A stretch of DNA of 64,000 nt from the NCBI RefSeq assembly GCF_001752365.1, contig NZ_MEIY01000001.1:2473652-2537651 (forward strand), read 5' to 3'. Below the pieces are notes generated by a model that ran no database searches, was not told the DNA's origin, and saw nothing but the letters and a program-made list of their open reading frames with translations. Both the position numbers and the translations under genes were made by a program. Origin of the DNA: Marinobacter sp. X15-166B (GTDB taxonomy: Bacteria > Pseudomonadota > Gammaproteobacteria > Pseudomonadales > Oleiphilaceae). Positions 35,697-45,571 of the stretch are shown in pieces (the first letter of the stretch is position 1; each line of letters opens with the position of its first letter).

Positions 35697-36553
35697 TGAA
35701 AGATGACGACAAGGACTACCGCGACGCTCCTGATCGGGAGCTGACCGCCTACGAGCGCTGGGAGTTGCCGCTGCTTGATCAGCAGGGTAACGAGGTGCCC
35801 CGGGAAGAAGTTCGTCCCGTGCAGCCCCTGACTGCGGCCGACCTGGAAGCAATCCGTACGGCAGCCATTGAAGACGGACACGCTGAAGGGCGGCAGACCG
35901 GTCATGCCGAAGGGTTTGCCGCAGGGCGGGAAGCCGGCTATCAGGAGGGGTACGAAACCGGCCTGGCCGCCGGCAGAGCTGAAGGCCATGACACGGCAGT
36001 CAGGGATACCCGGGCCGAAGTGGAGGCCCGTCTGGCGCGACTCGAAACACTGATGGGGGCATTGCTGGCCCCGGTCCGCCAACATCAGGACGAGGTGGAA
36101 GCCGCGCTGGTCAATTTGACCACGGCCTTGGCGCGGGCGGTGGTCTATCGGGAACTGCGCATGGATTCGTCCCATGTGGGCCAGGTGGTGGCCCAGGCCC
36201 TGGCCTCCTTACCTTCCAGCAGTGACAGCGTCACTGTGCGGGTCAACCCCGAGGATGCCAAGTGGGTGCGCGAGGTGGCTGAGCGGTTCGACGCCGCCAC
36301 CAGCATTGTGGAAGACGCCGGTATTCTGGCGGGCGGCTGCACGCTCGAGACCCGCCAGAGTCTGGTGGATTTCACGGTTGAAAAGCGCTTCCAGAAAGCG
36401 GTACAGAGTATGCTGGACAGGGAGCTTGCCAGCGACGTCGGCGGTGATTCGCCGGCGTTGGGGGCGGCCATGGGGGAGTTAACCGATTTCCACCGCGACC
36501 TGCTGACAGAGGGCGAAACTCAGGGTGAGCATGACGACCACAACGCTGGCTGA
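35693..36553 (+). CDS. fliH: FliH, negative regulator of the export ATPase
   Basis: A 286-residue protein. The middle (about 60-105) carries the FliH glycine-repeat helix ([20 protein letters not shown] and following GxxxG steps), and the C-terminal half is the FliI-binding domain ([37 protein letters not shown]). It docks FliI on the C-ring through FliN. Overlaps fliG by 4 bases and fliI by 23. Confidence 0.93.
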   Translation: MMKDDDKDYRDAPDRELTAYERWELPLLDQQGNEVPREEVRPVQPLTAADLEAIRTAAIEDGHAEGRQTGHAEGFAAGREAGYQEGYETGLAAGRAEGHDTAVRDTRAEVEARLARLETLMGALLAPVRQHQDEVEAALVNLTTALARAVVYRELRMDSSHVGQVVAQALASLPSSSDSVTVRVNPEDAKWVREVAERFDAATSIVEDAGILAGGCTLETRQSLVDFTVEKRFQKAVQSMLDRELASDVGGDSPALGAAMGELTDFHRDLLTEGETQGEHDDHNAG

Positions 36554-37880
36554 CCGTCTTCGGCACTTGCAAAATTACCTGCCCGATAACATCACCCCGG
36601 AATTGTCCGGCCGGCTGACCCGCATGGTGGGGTTGACCCTCGAATGTGTGGGCTGCCCCATGGTGGTCGGCGACCGCTGCCTTATTCAGGGACAGGGCGG
36701 TGACAGCGTGGAGGCGGAGGTCATCGGCTTTGACGACGACCGGGTGTACCTCATGCCGCTGACGGCCATCGAAGGGTTGCGCCCCGGTGCCCGGGTGGTC
36801 CCTCTGGCGGCCGCCAGCCGGGTCCCGGTGGGCCCGGAAATGCTCGGCCGGGTCATCAATGGCGTGGGGGTGCCGCTGGATAGTAAGGGGCCCTTGTCCC
36901 CATCGGCCCACGTCAGCTTGCACGGCGAGATCATCAATCCGCTCGATCGCGCCCCGGTGCGCCAGCCCATGGACGTGGGGATCCGTGCGATCAATGCCCT
37001 GCTGACGGTCGGTCAGGGGCAGCGGCTCGGGCTGTTTGCCGGCAGTGGGGTCGGGAAAAGTGTCCTGTTGGGCATGATGACCCGGTTTACCGATGCCGAC
37101 ATCACCGTGGTCGGGTTGATCGGCGAGCGTGGCCGTGAGGTCAAGGAGTTCATTGAGGACATTCTCGGTGAAGAAGGATTGGCCCGCGCTGTGGTGGTCG
37201 CCTCTCCGGCTGACGATTCCCCGCTGATGCGCCTCCGGGCCGCGATGCTGACCACGCGCATCGCCGAATATTACCGGGACCAGGGTAAGCGTGTGTTGTT
37301 GCTGATGGATTCCTTGACCCGTTTCGCCCAGGCGCAGCGGGAAATCGCGCTCGCGGTGGGAGAACCCCCGGCAACCAAAGGTTACCCGCCGTCGGTATTC
37401 GCCAAATTGCCGCAGCTGGTCGAGCGTACCGGCAACGGCCGTCCCGGGGGCGGCTCGATCACCGCGTTTTATACCGTGCTCACTGAAGGGGACGATCAGC
37501 AGGATCCAATCGCCGACTCGGCGCGCGCCATTCTGGACGGCCACATTGTGCTGTCCCGCCGACTGGCCGAAGAAGGCCATTACCCGGCTATCGATGTGGA
37601 GGCATCCGTCAGCCGGGTGATGCCGCAGGTGACCGACGACGCTCATTTTGCGCAGGCGCAACGCTTCAAGCAGGTGTATGCCCGTTACCAGCAGGCCCGC
37701 GACTTGATCAGCGTCGGGGCATACGTGCAGGGCAGCGACCCTGAAACCGATCTGGCCATGGCCCATATCGAGAGCATGCGACGGTTCCTGCAACAGGGGC
37801 TGCGTGAGCGGGCACCCATGGACCAGTGCATTGACGGGTTGCTGGGCGTTGTTCCGGCGGCCGGGAACGGAGCAGGGTAA
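36531..37880 (+). CDS. fliI: FliI, flagellum-specific export ATPase
   Basis: A 449-residue ATPase of the F1-beta-like type III export family. Walker A is [15 protein letters not shown], Walker [15 protein letters not shown], and the family signature [16 protein letters not shown] is present. It delivers and unfolds export substrates at the FlhA gate. The ATG at 36531 is preceded by AGGGTGAGC; a GTG at 36525 would add two residues and cannot be excluded. Ends one base into fliJ (TAATG junction). Confidence 0.96.
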   Translation: MTTTTLADRLRHLQNYLPDNITPELSGRLTRMVGLTLECVGCPMVVGDRCLIQGQGGDSVEAEVIGFDDDRVYLMPLTAIEGLRPGARVVPLAAASRVPVGPEMLGRVINGVGVPLDSKGPLSPSAHVSLHGEIINPLDRAPVRQPMDVGIRAINALLTVGQGQRLGLFAGSGVGKSVLLGMMTRFTDADITVVGLIGERGREVKEFIEDILGEEGLARAVVVASPADDSPLMRLRAAMLTTRIAEYYRDQGKRVLLLMDSLTRFAQAQREIALAVGEPPATKGYPPSVFAKLPQLVERTGNGRPGGGSITAFYTVLTEGDDQQDPIADSARAILDGHIVLSRRLAEEGHYPAIDVEASVSRVMPQVTDDAHFAQAQRFKQVYARYQQARDLISVGAYVQGSDPETDLAMAHIESMRRFLQQGLRERAPMDQCIDGLLGVVPAAGNGAG

Positions 37881-38320
37881 TGTTGCGATCTCAGCGACTG
37901 GAAGTGGTACTGACGCTGGAGCGGCGCCGCGAGCAGGAGGCGTTGGAGCAACTGGCCAAGGCCCGGGAGGCCTACCAGACCATGCAACAACGCCGCCAAG
38001 AGCTTGAAGACTACCAGCGGGACTACTGCGCCCAGCTGCGGGAAAGTCAGCTGGGAGTGGTTGCCGTAAATCGCCTGCAAGGTTTGCAGGCCTTTGTGGC
38101 GCAACTGAATCAGGTGCTGGCCCAGCAGCAACAGCAACTGGATCAGGCCGACGCCAGGCTGGCTGAATGCCGGCAACACTGGCAGCAAGCCTACCAACGG
38201 CGGCGGGGCATGGAGAACTTCATCGCCAGCTGTCGCCAACAGGAGCAGCGGGAAGCCGACCGCCGCGAGCAGCAAGAACAGGACGAAGCGGCCGCTGCTG
38301 CCTTCCGGCGGCGGAGGTAG
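37880..38320 (+). CDS. fliJ: FliJ, export chaperone-escort protein
   Basis: A 146-residue, almost wholly helical coiled-coil protein rich in Gln, Arg and Glu (RRREQEALEQLAKAREAYQ; QQQQQLDQADARLAECRQ). FliJ forms the central stalk of the FliI hexamer and contacts FlhA. Identified by size, coiled-coil nature and position directly after fliI, with a TAATG junction. Confidence 0.9.
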   Translation: MLRSQRLEVVLTLERRREQEALEQLAKAREAYQTMQQRRQELEDYQRDYCAQLRESQLGVVAVNRLQGLQAFVAQLNQVLAQQQQQLDQADARLAECRQHWQQAYQRRRGMENFIASCRQQEQREADRREQQEQDEAAAAAFRRRR

Positions 38321-38405
38321 GGCGCGGTAAAAATTCGGTGCGTTGGTTGGCGCTGCGCTATCCTTCTAATACCCAACCCGTGCAACCTTACAGGGAGATA
38401 CCTGA

Positions 38406-38711
38406 ATGCCGATTCAGACGCGCCGAAGTGACGATGGCCAGACTCTGACGATTAAAATTACCGGACGGTTCGATTTCAGCACCCATCAGGCATTCCGAGA
38501 CGCCTACGAAGACGGCAACACGGACACCGGGCACTACGTGATCGATATGACGGAAACCACCTACCTGGACAGCTCGGCCCTGGGCATGTTGCTGTTACTG
38601 AGGGATTACGCCGGTGGGGATGCCGCCAGAATCCACATTGAAAACTGTAACGGTGACGTCCGCCGGATACTTGCGATTTCCAACTTCGAGCAATTGTTCG
38701 ACATCCGCTGA
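38406..38711 (+). CDS. STAS-domain anti-anti-sigma factor, HsbA-like
   Basis: A 101-residue STAS protein. The phosphorylation loop is YLDSSALGMLLLLRDYAG with Ser56/Ser57, matching HsbA of Pseudomonas, whose Ser56 is controlled by HsbR. HsbA-type proteins bind the anti-sigma factor FlgM or a diguanylate cyclase according to phosphorylation, tipping cells between swimming and biofilm. It is followed 32 bases later by the HsbR-like regulator and then an Hpt protein, completing the module inside the flagellar cluster. Ribosome-binding site GGGAGATACCTG. Confidence 0.88.
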   Translation: MPIQTRRSDDGQTLTIKITGRFDFSTHQAFRDAYEDGNTDTGHYVIDMTETTYLDSSALGMLLLLRDYAGGDAARIHIENCNGDVRRILAISNFEQLFDIR

Positions 38712-38743
38712 TCACACGCTGATCAATCGTCGGGGCTGCGGGA

Positions 38744-40471
38744 ATGGACGCTGTGATGGACCAGGATCTGCCGGAAAAACACCCATTGCGGATACTCATT
38801 GCGGACGACAATGACGTCGACCGGCTGATTCTGAAATCTCTGGTGCGACGGCTGGGGCACCGGGTCTACCAAGCGGTCAGCGGCGCCGAAGCGGTGGACA
38901 GGTACCGCCAGCACCGCCCTGATATTGTGTTGTTGGACGTGATGATGCCGGTGATGGATGGTCTGGAGGCGGCCCGGCAAATCAAAGCACTGGCGGGCGA
39001 ACAGATGGTGCCGGTGATCTTTCTGACCTCGCTGTCAGAGGCGGATGCGCTGGCCCGTTGTCTGGAGGCGGGGGGCGATGACTTTTTGCCCAAACCCTAC
39101 AACCGGGTCATCATTGAAGCCAAAATCAAGGCCTTCAACCGCATGCGGCAGATGCATGAAACCCTGAGTCGGCAACGGGACGTGATTCACGCCCACAATC
39201 AGCAATTGCTGGCCGAGCAGCGCCTTGCCAGAAAGGTGTTCGACAACATCGCCCACACCGGGTGCCTTGACGCCCCCCATATCATGTATCGCGCCTCACC
39301 CTTGTCTGTGTTCAGCGGGGACCTGTTGCTGGCGTGCCCCCGGCCTTCCGGCGGACTGCACATATTTATCGGCGATTTCACCGGCTACGGGTTGCCGGCC
39401 GCAGTCGGAGCGCTGCCCATTGCCGAAATGTTTTACGGCATGACCAGTAAAGGGTTTGATCTCGGGGAAATCCTGCGCGAAATCAATCAGAAGTTAAACC
39501 GGATACTGCCCACCGGCATGTTTTGCTGCGCCTGTCTGGTGCAGGCCAATTTCCATCAGGGTGAACTGCGCATCTGGAACGGCGGCTTGCCGGACGGCTA
39601 CCTGCTGCGACCCAATGGCGAGTTTCAGCTGGTCCGCTCGGCGCATCTGCCCCTGGGGGTGTTGGATGCCGACCGCTTTTCCACCGACGTGGTCATCATT
39701 AAAACGGATCCGGGCGATGTGCTGCTTATGGCGACAGACGGTGTGGTCGAAGCCACCAACCGGGACGGTGAAATGTACGGTGAAGCGCGTTTGCAGGCGG
39801 CGTTGGGCCCGCACACCGGAGCAGCGGCGGTCTTTGAGGCCCTGCAGGAAGGCTTGCAGGCGTTCACCGGCGACCAGCAAATGCAGGACGATGCGACCCT
39901 GGTGGTGCTGGAAATGGTCAGCGGGAGCCTGTTGCCCGCCGTGTCGGCCCAGCTGGTGCTGGAGGCGCGCAACGGGCCAATGCACTGGGAATCGAGTTAC
40001 AAAATCGAGGGGCCCACGTTAAGCAGTTTCAATCCGCTGCCATTGCTGCTACACATTTGTCTTGAAGTGCCCGGTCTGCGCCATCGCAGCAGCGACGTGT
40101 ACACCTTGCTCTCCGAGCTGTACGCGAATGCTCTGGAGCACGGCGTGCTCGAACTGTCATCGGCGTGGAAAAACTCACCCGAAGGCTTCAGCCGGTACTA
40201 TGCTGAAAGAGAACGTCGGCTGAAGAACATCCACGGACACTTCATCCGCTTTCATTTCCGACACACGGCAACCGACACCGGCGGAAAACTCGTTATCGCC
40301 TGCGAAGATTCCGGCAAAGGTTTCGATGTCCAGCAATACCTGAATAACGGACATGGGCGGACACCCTATGCGGGGCGAGGGCTGGCTCTCATCCAGGGAC
40401 TGAGTGAGTCCGTCCGGTTTCACGCACAAGGTAATCACATTGAAGTCGTCTATCACTGGCGGCTTCCGTAA
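38744..40471 (+). CDS. HsbR-like response regulator with PP2C phosphatase and anti-sigma kinase domains
   Basis: A 575-residue three-domain protein. Residues 10-130 are a receiver with Asp65 (IVLLDVMMPVMDG). Residues about 180-395 are a SpoIIE/PP2C-type serine phosphatase (FSGDLLLACPRPSGGLH, FIGDFTGYGLPAAVG, LLMATDGVVEATN, MQDDATLVVLEM). Residues 430-575 are a GHKL ATPase of the RsbW class (ELYANALEHGVLEL, ACEDSGKGFDV, GRGLALIQGL). It would dephosphorylate or phosphorylate the adjacent STAS protein depending on its own receiver state, which the neighbouring Hpt protein should set. An alternative start is the ATG at 38756. Confidence 0.9.
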   Translation: MDAVMDQDLPEKHPLRILIADDNDVDRLILKSLVRRLGHRVYQAVSGAEAVDRYRQHRPDIVLLDVMMPVMDGLEAARQIKALAGEQMVPVIFLTSLSEADALARCLEAGGDDFLPKPYNRVIIEAKIKAFNRMRQMHETLSRQRDVIHAHNQQLLAEQRLARKVFDNIAHTGCLDAPHIMYRASPLSVFSGDLLLACPRPSGGLHIFIGDFTGYGLPAAVGALPIAEMFYGMTSKGFDLGEILREINQKLNRILPTGMFCCACLVQANFHQGELRIWNGGLPDGYLLRPNGEFQLVRSAHLPLGVLDADRFSTDVVIIKTDPGDVLLMATDGVVEATNRDGEMYGEARLQAALGPHTGAAAVFEALQEGLQAFTGDQQMQDDATLVVLEMVSGSLLPAVSAQLVLEARNGPMHWESSYKIEGPTLSSFNPLPLLLHICLEVPGLRHRSSDVYTLLSELYANALEHGVLELSSAWKNSPEGFSRYYAERERRLKNIHGHFIRFHFRHTATDTGGKLVIACEDSGKGFDVQQYLNNGHGRTPYAGRGLALIQGLSESVRFHAQGNHIEVVYHWRLP

Positions 40472-40487
40472 TCACGGGGGAGTTGGC

Positions 40488-40841
40488 ATGACTATCCGAC
40501 CGCACCTGGACCAGGACGCACTGGCCGAACTGCAAGATGTAATGGAAGACGAATTTGGGGTGCTGATCCGAACCTTTATAGAGGACTCCAAAAGCCGGAT
40601 CGCCACGTTGCGGCAGACCCTGGCGAGCGGTGATAACGACGCGTTCATGAACTCGGTGCACAGCTTGAAAGGCAGTTCCACCAACATCGGGGCGCCACAA
40701 TTGGGTTTGCTGTGCGCCCAGGCCGAGGTCGCCGGGCGGGCCGGACAGATGACCGAAGTGCGCGCCCTGCTTGCGGAAATCGAAAATGAGTTTCATGTCG
40801 TGGAGTTGCTGTTTGAACGTTGGTTGTGCTCGGCAACCTGA
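40488..40841 (+). CDS. Histidine phosphotransfer protein, HptB-like
   Basis: A 117-residue single-domain Hpt protein with phosphoacceptor His58 in NSVHSLKGSSTNIGAPQ. HptB of Pseudomonas relays phosphate from hybrid kinases to the HsbR receiver. The ATG at 40488 follows GGGGGAG; the longer frame overlapping the previous gene is not supported. Last gene of the partner-switching module, 16 bases after the HsbR-like gene. Confidence 0.9.
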   Translation: MTIRPHLDQDALAELQDVMEDEFGVLIRTFIEDSKSRIATLRQTLASGDNDAFMNSVHSLKGSSTNIGAPQLGLLCAQAEVAGRAGQMTEVRALLAEIENEFHVVELLFERWLCSAT

Positions 40842-40937
40842 TACGCCGGGCAGTGGGCCGGCGGTCGATGTTGGCATCCTAATTGCTGAGCTACTGTGGT
40901 AGATGCATCTGATCCCACTAAGCGGCAAGAGGTTGCC

Positions 40938-42000
40938 ATGTCCGGAATGGTGTTTCCCCAGGTGCCGGCCCCCGAATCCGTCGGGCCGGCGGCACAAAAA
41001 TCTGCCTCACCCCGTGACAAACGCGGTGACAGTCAGTACGACACGATCTCCCGTGCCGAGCAACGCAAGCTCGATCAGCGCCAGGGCGCTGCCCGCAACA
41101 CCGAGCCCGAGAGCAGCGGGTCCGGAGACGGGACCCCGCCGGTCGATCAGTCCCCCCCCAAAAACTGCCGTGCCCCCCGCCACCGGCCTGGCGGAAACGA
41201 CCGGTGCCGGGGCTGACGACGCCTCGGCCGGGTTTACCTTCGCCGCCCTGCAAGCGTGGGTCAGCCCGTTACCCGGGAGCGGCGCGGGGGGCGTTACCGG
41301 CGAATCTGCGACGGGTTCGGCTTTGTTGAGCCCGGCGCTGGCAGCGGGGGCACAGTCTGGCCCGGCCGCGGTGCTGGGGGCGGATCCGGGCCTTACTCAG
41401 GCACTGCAAAACTTCCTTGAAGGGCAAGGTGCAGACAGCGGCAGCTTCGCAGAGCTTGAAGCCCGCACCCCAGCGGCGCGGGTCGCCCCGGGTGCGTCTT
41501 CGCTGACGTCCGTGGCCAGTCACAAACTCCCCGAGGCGACGCCGGTCCTGCGCGCCTATACAACCAGTGTCGAGCTGCCGGTGGGTCACCAGCAGTGGGG
41601 CGAGCAGGTGGTTGGCAAGCTCACCTGGCTGGCCGCCAACAAATTAACCGCGGCAGAGATTCACCTGACCCCGCCGGATATGGGGCCCATGGAGGTCAGG
41701 GTGCAGGTGCAGCAGGATCAGGCCCACATCAGCATGCATTCGGCCAATCAGGCGGTGCGGGATCAGCTGGAACAGAACAGCCACCGCCTGCGGGACATGT
41801 TGAGTGAACAGGGTATGGAGCTGAGCGGGTTTGATGTGACCGACTCCTCAGCAAACCAGTCCGGTGAGGAACCGGATGCACAGGGCCAGAGCAGCGGCAG
41901 CGTGGTTGCCGCCGCGACCGGTCAGGACGACGAAGATCTGGCGGCCACCGCCACCAGCATCGATCTGGGCTGGACCGGAGCCATAGACCTCTACGCCTGA
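40938..42000 (+). pseudogene. fliK: FliK, hook-length control protein, interrupted by a one-base frameshift
   Basis: The N-terminal frame begins MSGMVFPQVPAPESVG with AGAGG before the ATG at 40938. It runs off frame at a block of eight C (41152-41159). Removing one C joins it to the frame carrying the rest, including the FliK C-terminal domain: WLAANKLTAAEIHLTPPDMG, GPMEVRVQVQQDQAHISM and LRDMLSEQGMELSGFDV. The restored protein has 353 residues. FliK is a secreted ruler that tells FlhB to switch from hook to filament substrates; loss gives polyhooks. The Pro/Ala/Gly-rich middle is typical. Error and phase variation are both possible. Confidence 0.88.
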
Positions 42001-42093
42001 TAGCCGCCGGCCACGCCAGCGTTTTCCCATCTCTTTTGCCCCCTGCGTGCAGTGGCGCTAAACTGCTGCGTTCGCGCTGCAGGCACGGCATGT

Positions 42094-42110
42094 TGGCCCA
42101 TCTCTTGCTT
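42094..42110 (+). promoter_or_regulatory. Sigma-54 promoter of the fliL operon
   Basis: TGGCCCATCTCTTGCTT: GG at 42095-42096 and GC at 42107-42108 with exact 10-base spacing and a consensus -12. It lies 50 bases before the fliL ATG in a 159-base gap after fliK. Confidence 0.88.
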
Positions 42111-42159
42111 TATCCTGGGTGCGACTCTTGAAACGGCGGAAATTTGGCAGAAGCGAATT

Positions 42160-42672
42160 ATGGCAGCGGAACCTGAGGCGGATGTGACTCCGCGAAGCGG
42201 CACACTGAAAACCACGGTTTTACTTGCGACCCTGGCGGTGTTGGCCATCGGCCTGTCGATTGCCGGCACACTCTGGTTTTTGGCAGACCGCAGTGAGGCG
42301 GGCGGGGGCACCGATGATCCGGCAGAGCTGGCGGCCGCTCAGGAACCGGCATTCACCCCGAGTCAGTATCAGGTGCTTGATAAGGCATTGGTGACCACCG
42401 TGCAGGCGGAAGGCCGGCAACGGTATGTGCAAGTGCACCTGGCTTTTGAGGCCGATAACGGCGAGGCGCTGGCAGCCGCCAGGTTACACCTGCCGTTGCT
42501 GCGGAGCCAGATGATCGGGGTGCTCAGCGGCAGCGACTTTATGGCGCTGCAGGCGCCCAACGGGCGTGCCGCGTTGACCTCCGAGCTGTTGGCGGCGGTC
42601 AATCGTGTCCTCGAACAGGAAGGCGCACCGGGTCTGCGTGCGGTGTTGCTGCGGAATTTTGTATTGCAATAA
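42160..42672 (+). CDS. fliL: FliL, basal-body/stator-associated membrane protein
   Basis: A 170-residue single-pass protein. A cytoplasmic N-terminus is followed by a membrane helix at about 20-42 (LLATLAVLAIGLSIAGTLWF) and a periplasmic SPFH-like domain (ALVTTVQAEGRQRYVQVHLAF, ending LRAVLLRNFVLQ). FliL surrounds and stabilises stator units. The ATG at 42160 places the helix at the usual distance; upstream extension would cross the promoter. First gene of fliLMNOPQR-flhB. Confidence 0.9.
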   Translation: MAAEPEADVTPRSGTLKTTVLLATLAVLAIGLSIAGTLWFLADRSEAGGGTDDPAELAAAQEPAFTPSQYQVLDKALVTTVQAEGRQRYVQVHLAFEADNGEALAAARLHLPLLRSQMIGVLSGSDFMALQAPNGRAALTSELLAAVNRVLEQEGAPGLRAVLLRNFVLQ

Positions 42673-42714
42673 CGTCCCCATGCGGACTAACAACGGTCGG
42701 GAGCAGGGCTGAGT

Positions 42715-43713
42715 ATGCAGGATTTACTCTCACAGGAAGAAATCGACGCGCTGTTGCACGGTGTTGATGACGGTGATATCGACACCTATGAGGAAACGGA
42801 CGGGGCGGGCGTCAAAACCTACGACCTCGCCAGTCAGGACCGGATCGTGCGCGGCCGCATGCCCACGCTGGAAATGATCAACGAACGATTTGCCCGCTAT
42901 ACCCGCATCAGTCTGTTTAATCTGTTGCGGCGCACCGCCGACGTGTCTGCCGCCGGCGTCCAGATCATGAAATTCGGCGAGTATATCCATACCCTTTACG
43001 TGCCCACCAGTCTCAATCTGGTGAAGGTCCGGCCGTTGCGGGGCACGGGGTTGTTCATTCTCGACGCCAAACTGGTGTTCAAGCTGGTTGACAACTTTTT
43101 CGGCGGCGAAGGCCGGCACGCTAAGATTGAGGGCCGTGAGTTTACCCCGACCGAAAGCCGCATAGTGCAGATGGTGCTTGACCAGATGTTCCATGACATG
43201 CAGGAAGCGTGGCAGGCGGTAATGAAAATCGATTTCGAGTACATCAACTCGGAGGTCAACCCTGCAATGGCCAATATAGTCAGCCCCAGTGAAGTGGTGG
43301 TGGTCAGCACCTTCCATGTGGAACTGGATGGCGGTGGCGGCGAGGTGCACATGGCGTTGCCATATTCCATGATTGAGCCTGTCCGCGACGTGCTCGACGC
43401 CGGTGTGCAAAGTGACATTGATGACCTGGATGAGCGTTGGGTCAATGCGTTGCAGGAGGACATCAAAGAGGTGTTGGTGCCCATCAATACCACCTTGTGC
43501 CGGCGTCGGATCTCGTTGCGGGAGGTGGCCGGGTTCAAGACCGGAGACATCATTCCGGTTGAAGTGCCGGACGAGTTGATGGTTACCGCCAACGGTATCC
43601 CGGTCTACAAGGCGACTCTGGGCACCCGGGATGGCAAGTTGGCGTTGCGGATCAGTGATCGGGCCGACCGGCCCAAAGTTAAAAAACAACTGAAGGTAGG
43701 GCGAAATGGCTGA
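42715..43713 (+). CDS. fliM: FliM, rotor switch protein and CheY-P target
   Basis: A 332-residue protein. The N-terminal peptide MQDLLSQEEIDALLHG is the CheY-phosphate docking site. The middle CheC-like domain and the C-terminal SpoA domain (RISLREVAGFKTGDIIPVEV) follow. It forms the C-ring wall with FliG and FliN. Overlaps fliN by 8 bases. Confidence 0.97.
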   Translation: MQDLLSQEEIDALLHGVDDGDIDTYEETDGAGVKTYDLASQDRIVRGRMPTLEMINERFARYTRISLFNLLRRTADVSAAGVQIMKFGEYIHTLYVPTSLNLVKVRPLRGTGLFILDAKLVFKLVDNFFGGEGRHAKIEGREFTPTESRIVQMVLDQMFHDMQEAWQAVMKIDFEYINSEVNPAMANIVSPSEVVVVSTFHVELDGGGGEVHMALPYSMIEPVRDVLDAGVQSDIDDLDERWVNALQEDIKEVLVPINTTLCRRRISLREVAGFKTGDIIPVEVPDELMVTANGIPVYKATLGTRDGKLALRISDRADRPKVKKQLKVGRNG

Positions 43714-44209
43714 CGACGGAATCAGAAGCGAGCAGGAAATGAGTGAGGATGAAAAGCTTGCCGCCGAATGGCAAGTCGCTATGGCCGAATCGGATGATGC
43801 CGAACCGGCCGGCGACACGGGGGACCGTGCCGATGAATGGGCAGCCGCCATGGCGGAAGCGGGAGAAGTGGACCAGGCCTCAGCCCCGGGTGTGCGGACC
43901 GCGCCCATGGAAGAATTCGATCAGGGTACTGCCGCTACCGGTGAAGCCCCGGATCTGGACGTTATCCTGGACATACCGGTGGTTATCTCCATGGAAGTGG
44001 GCAACACCCAGATCCCCATCCGCAATCTGCTGCAGTTGAATCAGGGCTCGGTGATTGAACTGGACCGTCTGGCGGGTGAGCCGCTGGATGTGCTGGTGAA
44101 CGGCACCCTCATTGCCCATGGGGAAGTGGTGATGGTTAACGACAAGTTCGGTATTCGGCTGACCGATGTCATCAGCCCCGCAGAACGCATAAAACGGTTG
44201 CAGAAATAA
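43706..44209 (+). CDS. fliN: FliN, rotor switch protein
   Basis: A 167-residue protein whose last 80 residues are the conserved SpoA domain (LDIPVVISMEVGNTQIPIRN, GSVIELDRLAGEPLDVLVNG, VNDKFGIRLTDVI). The acidic N-terminal extension has a short internal repeat (DEKLAAEWQVAMAE and RADEWAAAMAEAGE). It forms the base of the C-ring and docks FliH. Confidence 0.95.
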   Translation: MADDGIRSEQEMSEDEKLAAEWQVAMAESDDAEPAGDTGDRADEWAAAMAEAGEVDQASAPGVRTAPMEEFDQGTAATGEAPDLDVILDIPVVISMEVGNTQIPIRNLLQLNQGSVIELDRLAGEPLDVLVNGTLIAHGEVVMVNDKFGIRLTDVISPAERIKRLQK

Positions 44210-44210
44210 C

Positions 44211-44633
44211 ATGCGCTTCGGATCGCTGTCGCTGGCAATGCCCGTGCTTTGGCTGGGGCCTCATTATGGCGTATCCGCGCAGCCCGCCGCCGCTGCGCCC
44301 GCTTCGGTCAGCGGCTCGGCCGGTTCGCTGGTCAGTCTGGGGCTGGGCCTGCTGGTGGTGCTGGCGGTGATTTTTGCCTGCGCCTGGTTCGTGCGACGCA
44401 TGAACGGGTTGAGTGGCATGCACAATCAGTCCATGAAGGTGGTGTCGGTGATGGCCCTGGGGGCCCGCGAGCGCATTGCCCTGATTGATGTGGGGGGGCA
44501 GCAGATCCTGGTGGGTATCACGCCCTCCGCGATCCGCACGCTGCATGTATTTGCTGAGCCGGTGGTGAACGCAGGTGAGTTCGAGTCCAGTGTGTTTGCC
44601 CAGCGATTGCAAGGACTGATCGGTAAGAAATGA
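44211..44633 (+). CDS. fliO: FliO, export-gate assembly protein
   Basis: A 140-residue protein with a signal-like N-terminus, one membrane helix ([20 protein letters not shown]) and a cytoplasmic tail with [25 protein letters not shown], characteristic of FliO. It helps the FliP ring form. It starts one base after the fliN stop and overlaps fliP by 4 bases. Confidence 0.92.
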   Translation: MRFGSLSLAMPVLWLGPHYGVSAQPAAAAPASVSGSAGSLVSLGLGLLVVLAVIFACAWFVRRMNGLSGMHNQSMKVVSVMALGARERIALIDVGGQQILVGITPSAIRTLHVFAEPVVNAGEFESSVFAQRLQGLIGKK

Positions 44634-45391
44634 AAAAAGCTAACAGGCTTGCGTGGTTGGGACTCTTGCTGATGCTGGGCGCGCCCCTGGCACTGGCCGA
44701 TACCCCTGGTATTCCCGGTATTCCCGCGTTCACCGTAACGCCGGGTGAAAGCGAAGGTGTTGCCGAGTATTCGGTGACCCTGCAGATTCTGGCGGTCATG
44801 ACCGCGCTGACCTTTCTGCCGGCGATGCTGATGATGATGACCTCGTTCACCCGCATCATCGTGGTGTTCGCCATTCTCCGCCAGGCCCTGGGACTGCAGG
44901 CGACCCCGTCGAATCAGATCCTGCTGGGGCTGGCGTTGTTTCTCAGTATATTCATCATGAAGCCGGTGCTCGAAGAAGCCAATCGGGTGGCCTTGCAGCC
45001 TTACATGGCGGAGGAAATATCCCCCCTGGAGGCGGTGGCCCGAGCCAGTGAACCGTTCCGCGCGTTTATGCTGGCGCAGACCCGGGAAGACGATCTGGCG
45101 CTGTTTATCCGCATCGCCGACGAGCAATACCACAGTGCCGAGGAGGTGTCGTTCTGGGTGCTGATGCCGGCGTTTGTCACCAGCGAGCTGAAGACCGCGT
45201 TCCAGATCGGGTTCATCCTGTTTATCCCGTTCCTGATCATCGACATGGTGGTGGCCAGCGTGCTCATGGCCATGGGAATGATGATGCTGTCGCCCATCAT
45301 CATCTCGCTGCCCTTCAAGATCATGCTGTTCGTGCTGGTGGACGGCTGGGCGCTGATCATTGGCACCCTGGCGGCGAGTTATGGCATCTAG
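44630..45391 (+). CDS. fliP: FliP, export-gate protein
   Basis: A 253-residue membrane protein with a cleavable signal peptide and the FliP motifs [54 protein letters not shown] and the final helices. Five copies with FliQ and FliR make the core of the type III export gate. A 180-base noncoding gap follows before fliQ, unusual for this operon. Confidence 0.97.
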   Translation: MKKANRLAWLGLLLMLGAPLALADTPGIPGIPAFTVTPGESEGVAEYSVTLQILAVMTALTFLPAMLMMMTSFTRIIVVFAILRQALGLQATPSNQILLGLALFLSIFIMKPVLEEANRVALQPYMAEEISPLEAVARASEPFRAFMLAQTREDDLALFIRIADEQYHSAEEVSFWVLMPAFVTSELKTAFQIGFILFIPFLIIDMVVASVLMAMGMMMLSPIIISLPFKIMLFVLVDGWALIIGTLAASYGI

Positions 45392-45571
45392 TAACCGATC
45401 GGGCTTGCCACGGACCTGCTGCCAAAACGCCGGTTTTGGTGGCTGTTCAAGCTCTGGTTCGATAAACAGCACCACGAATCGTCCCCAAAGCGTATTAACA
45501 CGGCCTCAATACGGACTTCCCCCCGTGACGACCGGTCAAGTCCGACAGGCTGCCAGAGAGGATCGTTTGCG
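45392..45571 (+). other. 180-base gap between fliP and fliQ with a hairpin
   Basis: No gene is supported. The stretch is free of stops in the fliQ frame (60 codons, beginning just after the tandem stops TAG TAA) but has no ATG, GTG or TTG in that frame. A hairpin CCAAAAC-GCCG-GTTTTGG lies at 45422-45439 without a T-run. AGAGGA before the fliQ ATG at 45572 is its ribosome-binding site. In most relatives fliP and fliQ nearly touch. Confidence 0.55.

Noticed and set aside
36372..37793. 473-codon open frame antisense to fliI
   Set aside because: It is a shadow of the GC-rich fliI sequence; His/Gln/Arg-rich translation without family motifs.
42730..43908. 392-codon open frame antisense to fliM/fliN
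   Set aside because: Lies wholly opposite two well-identified switch genes and has no motif of its own.
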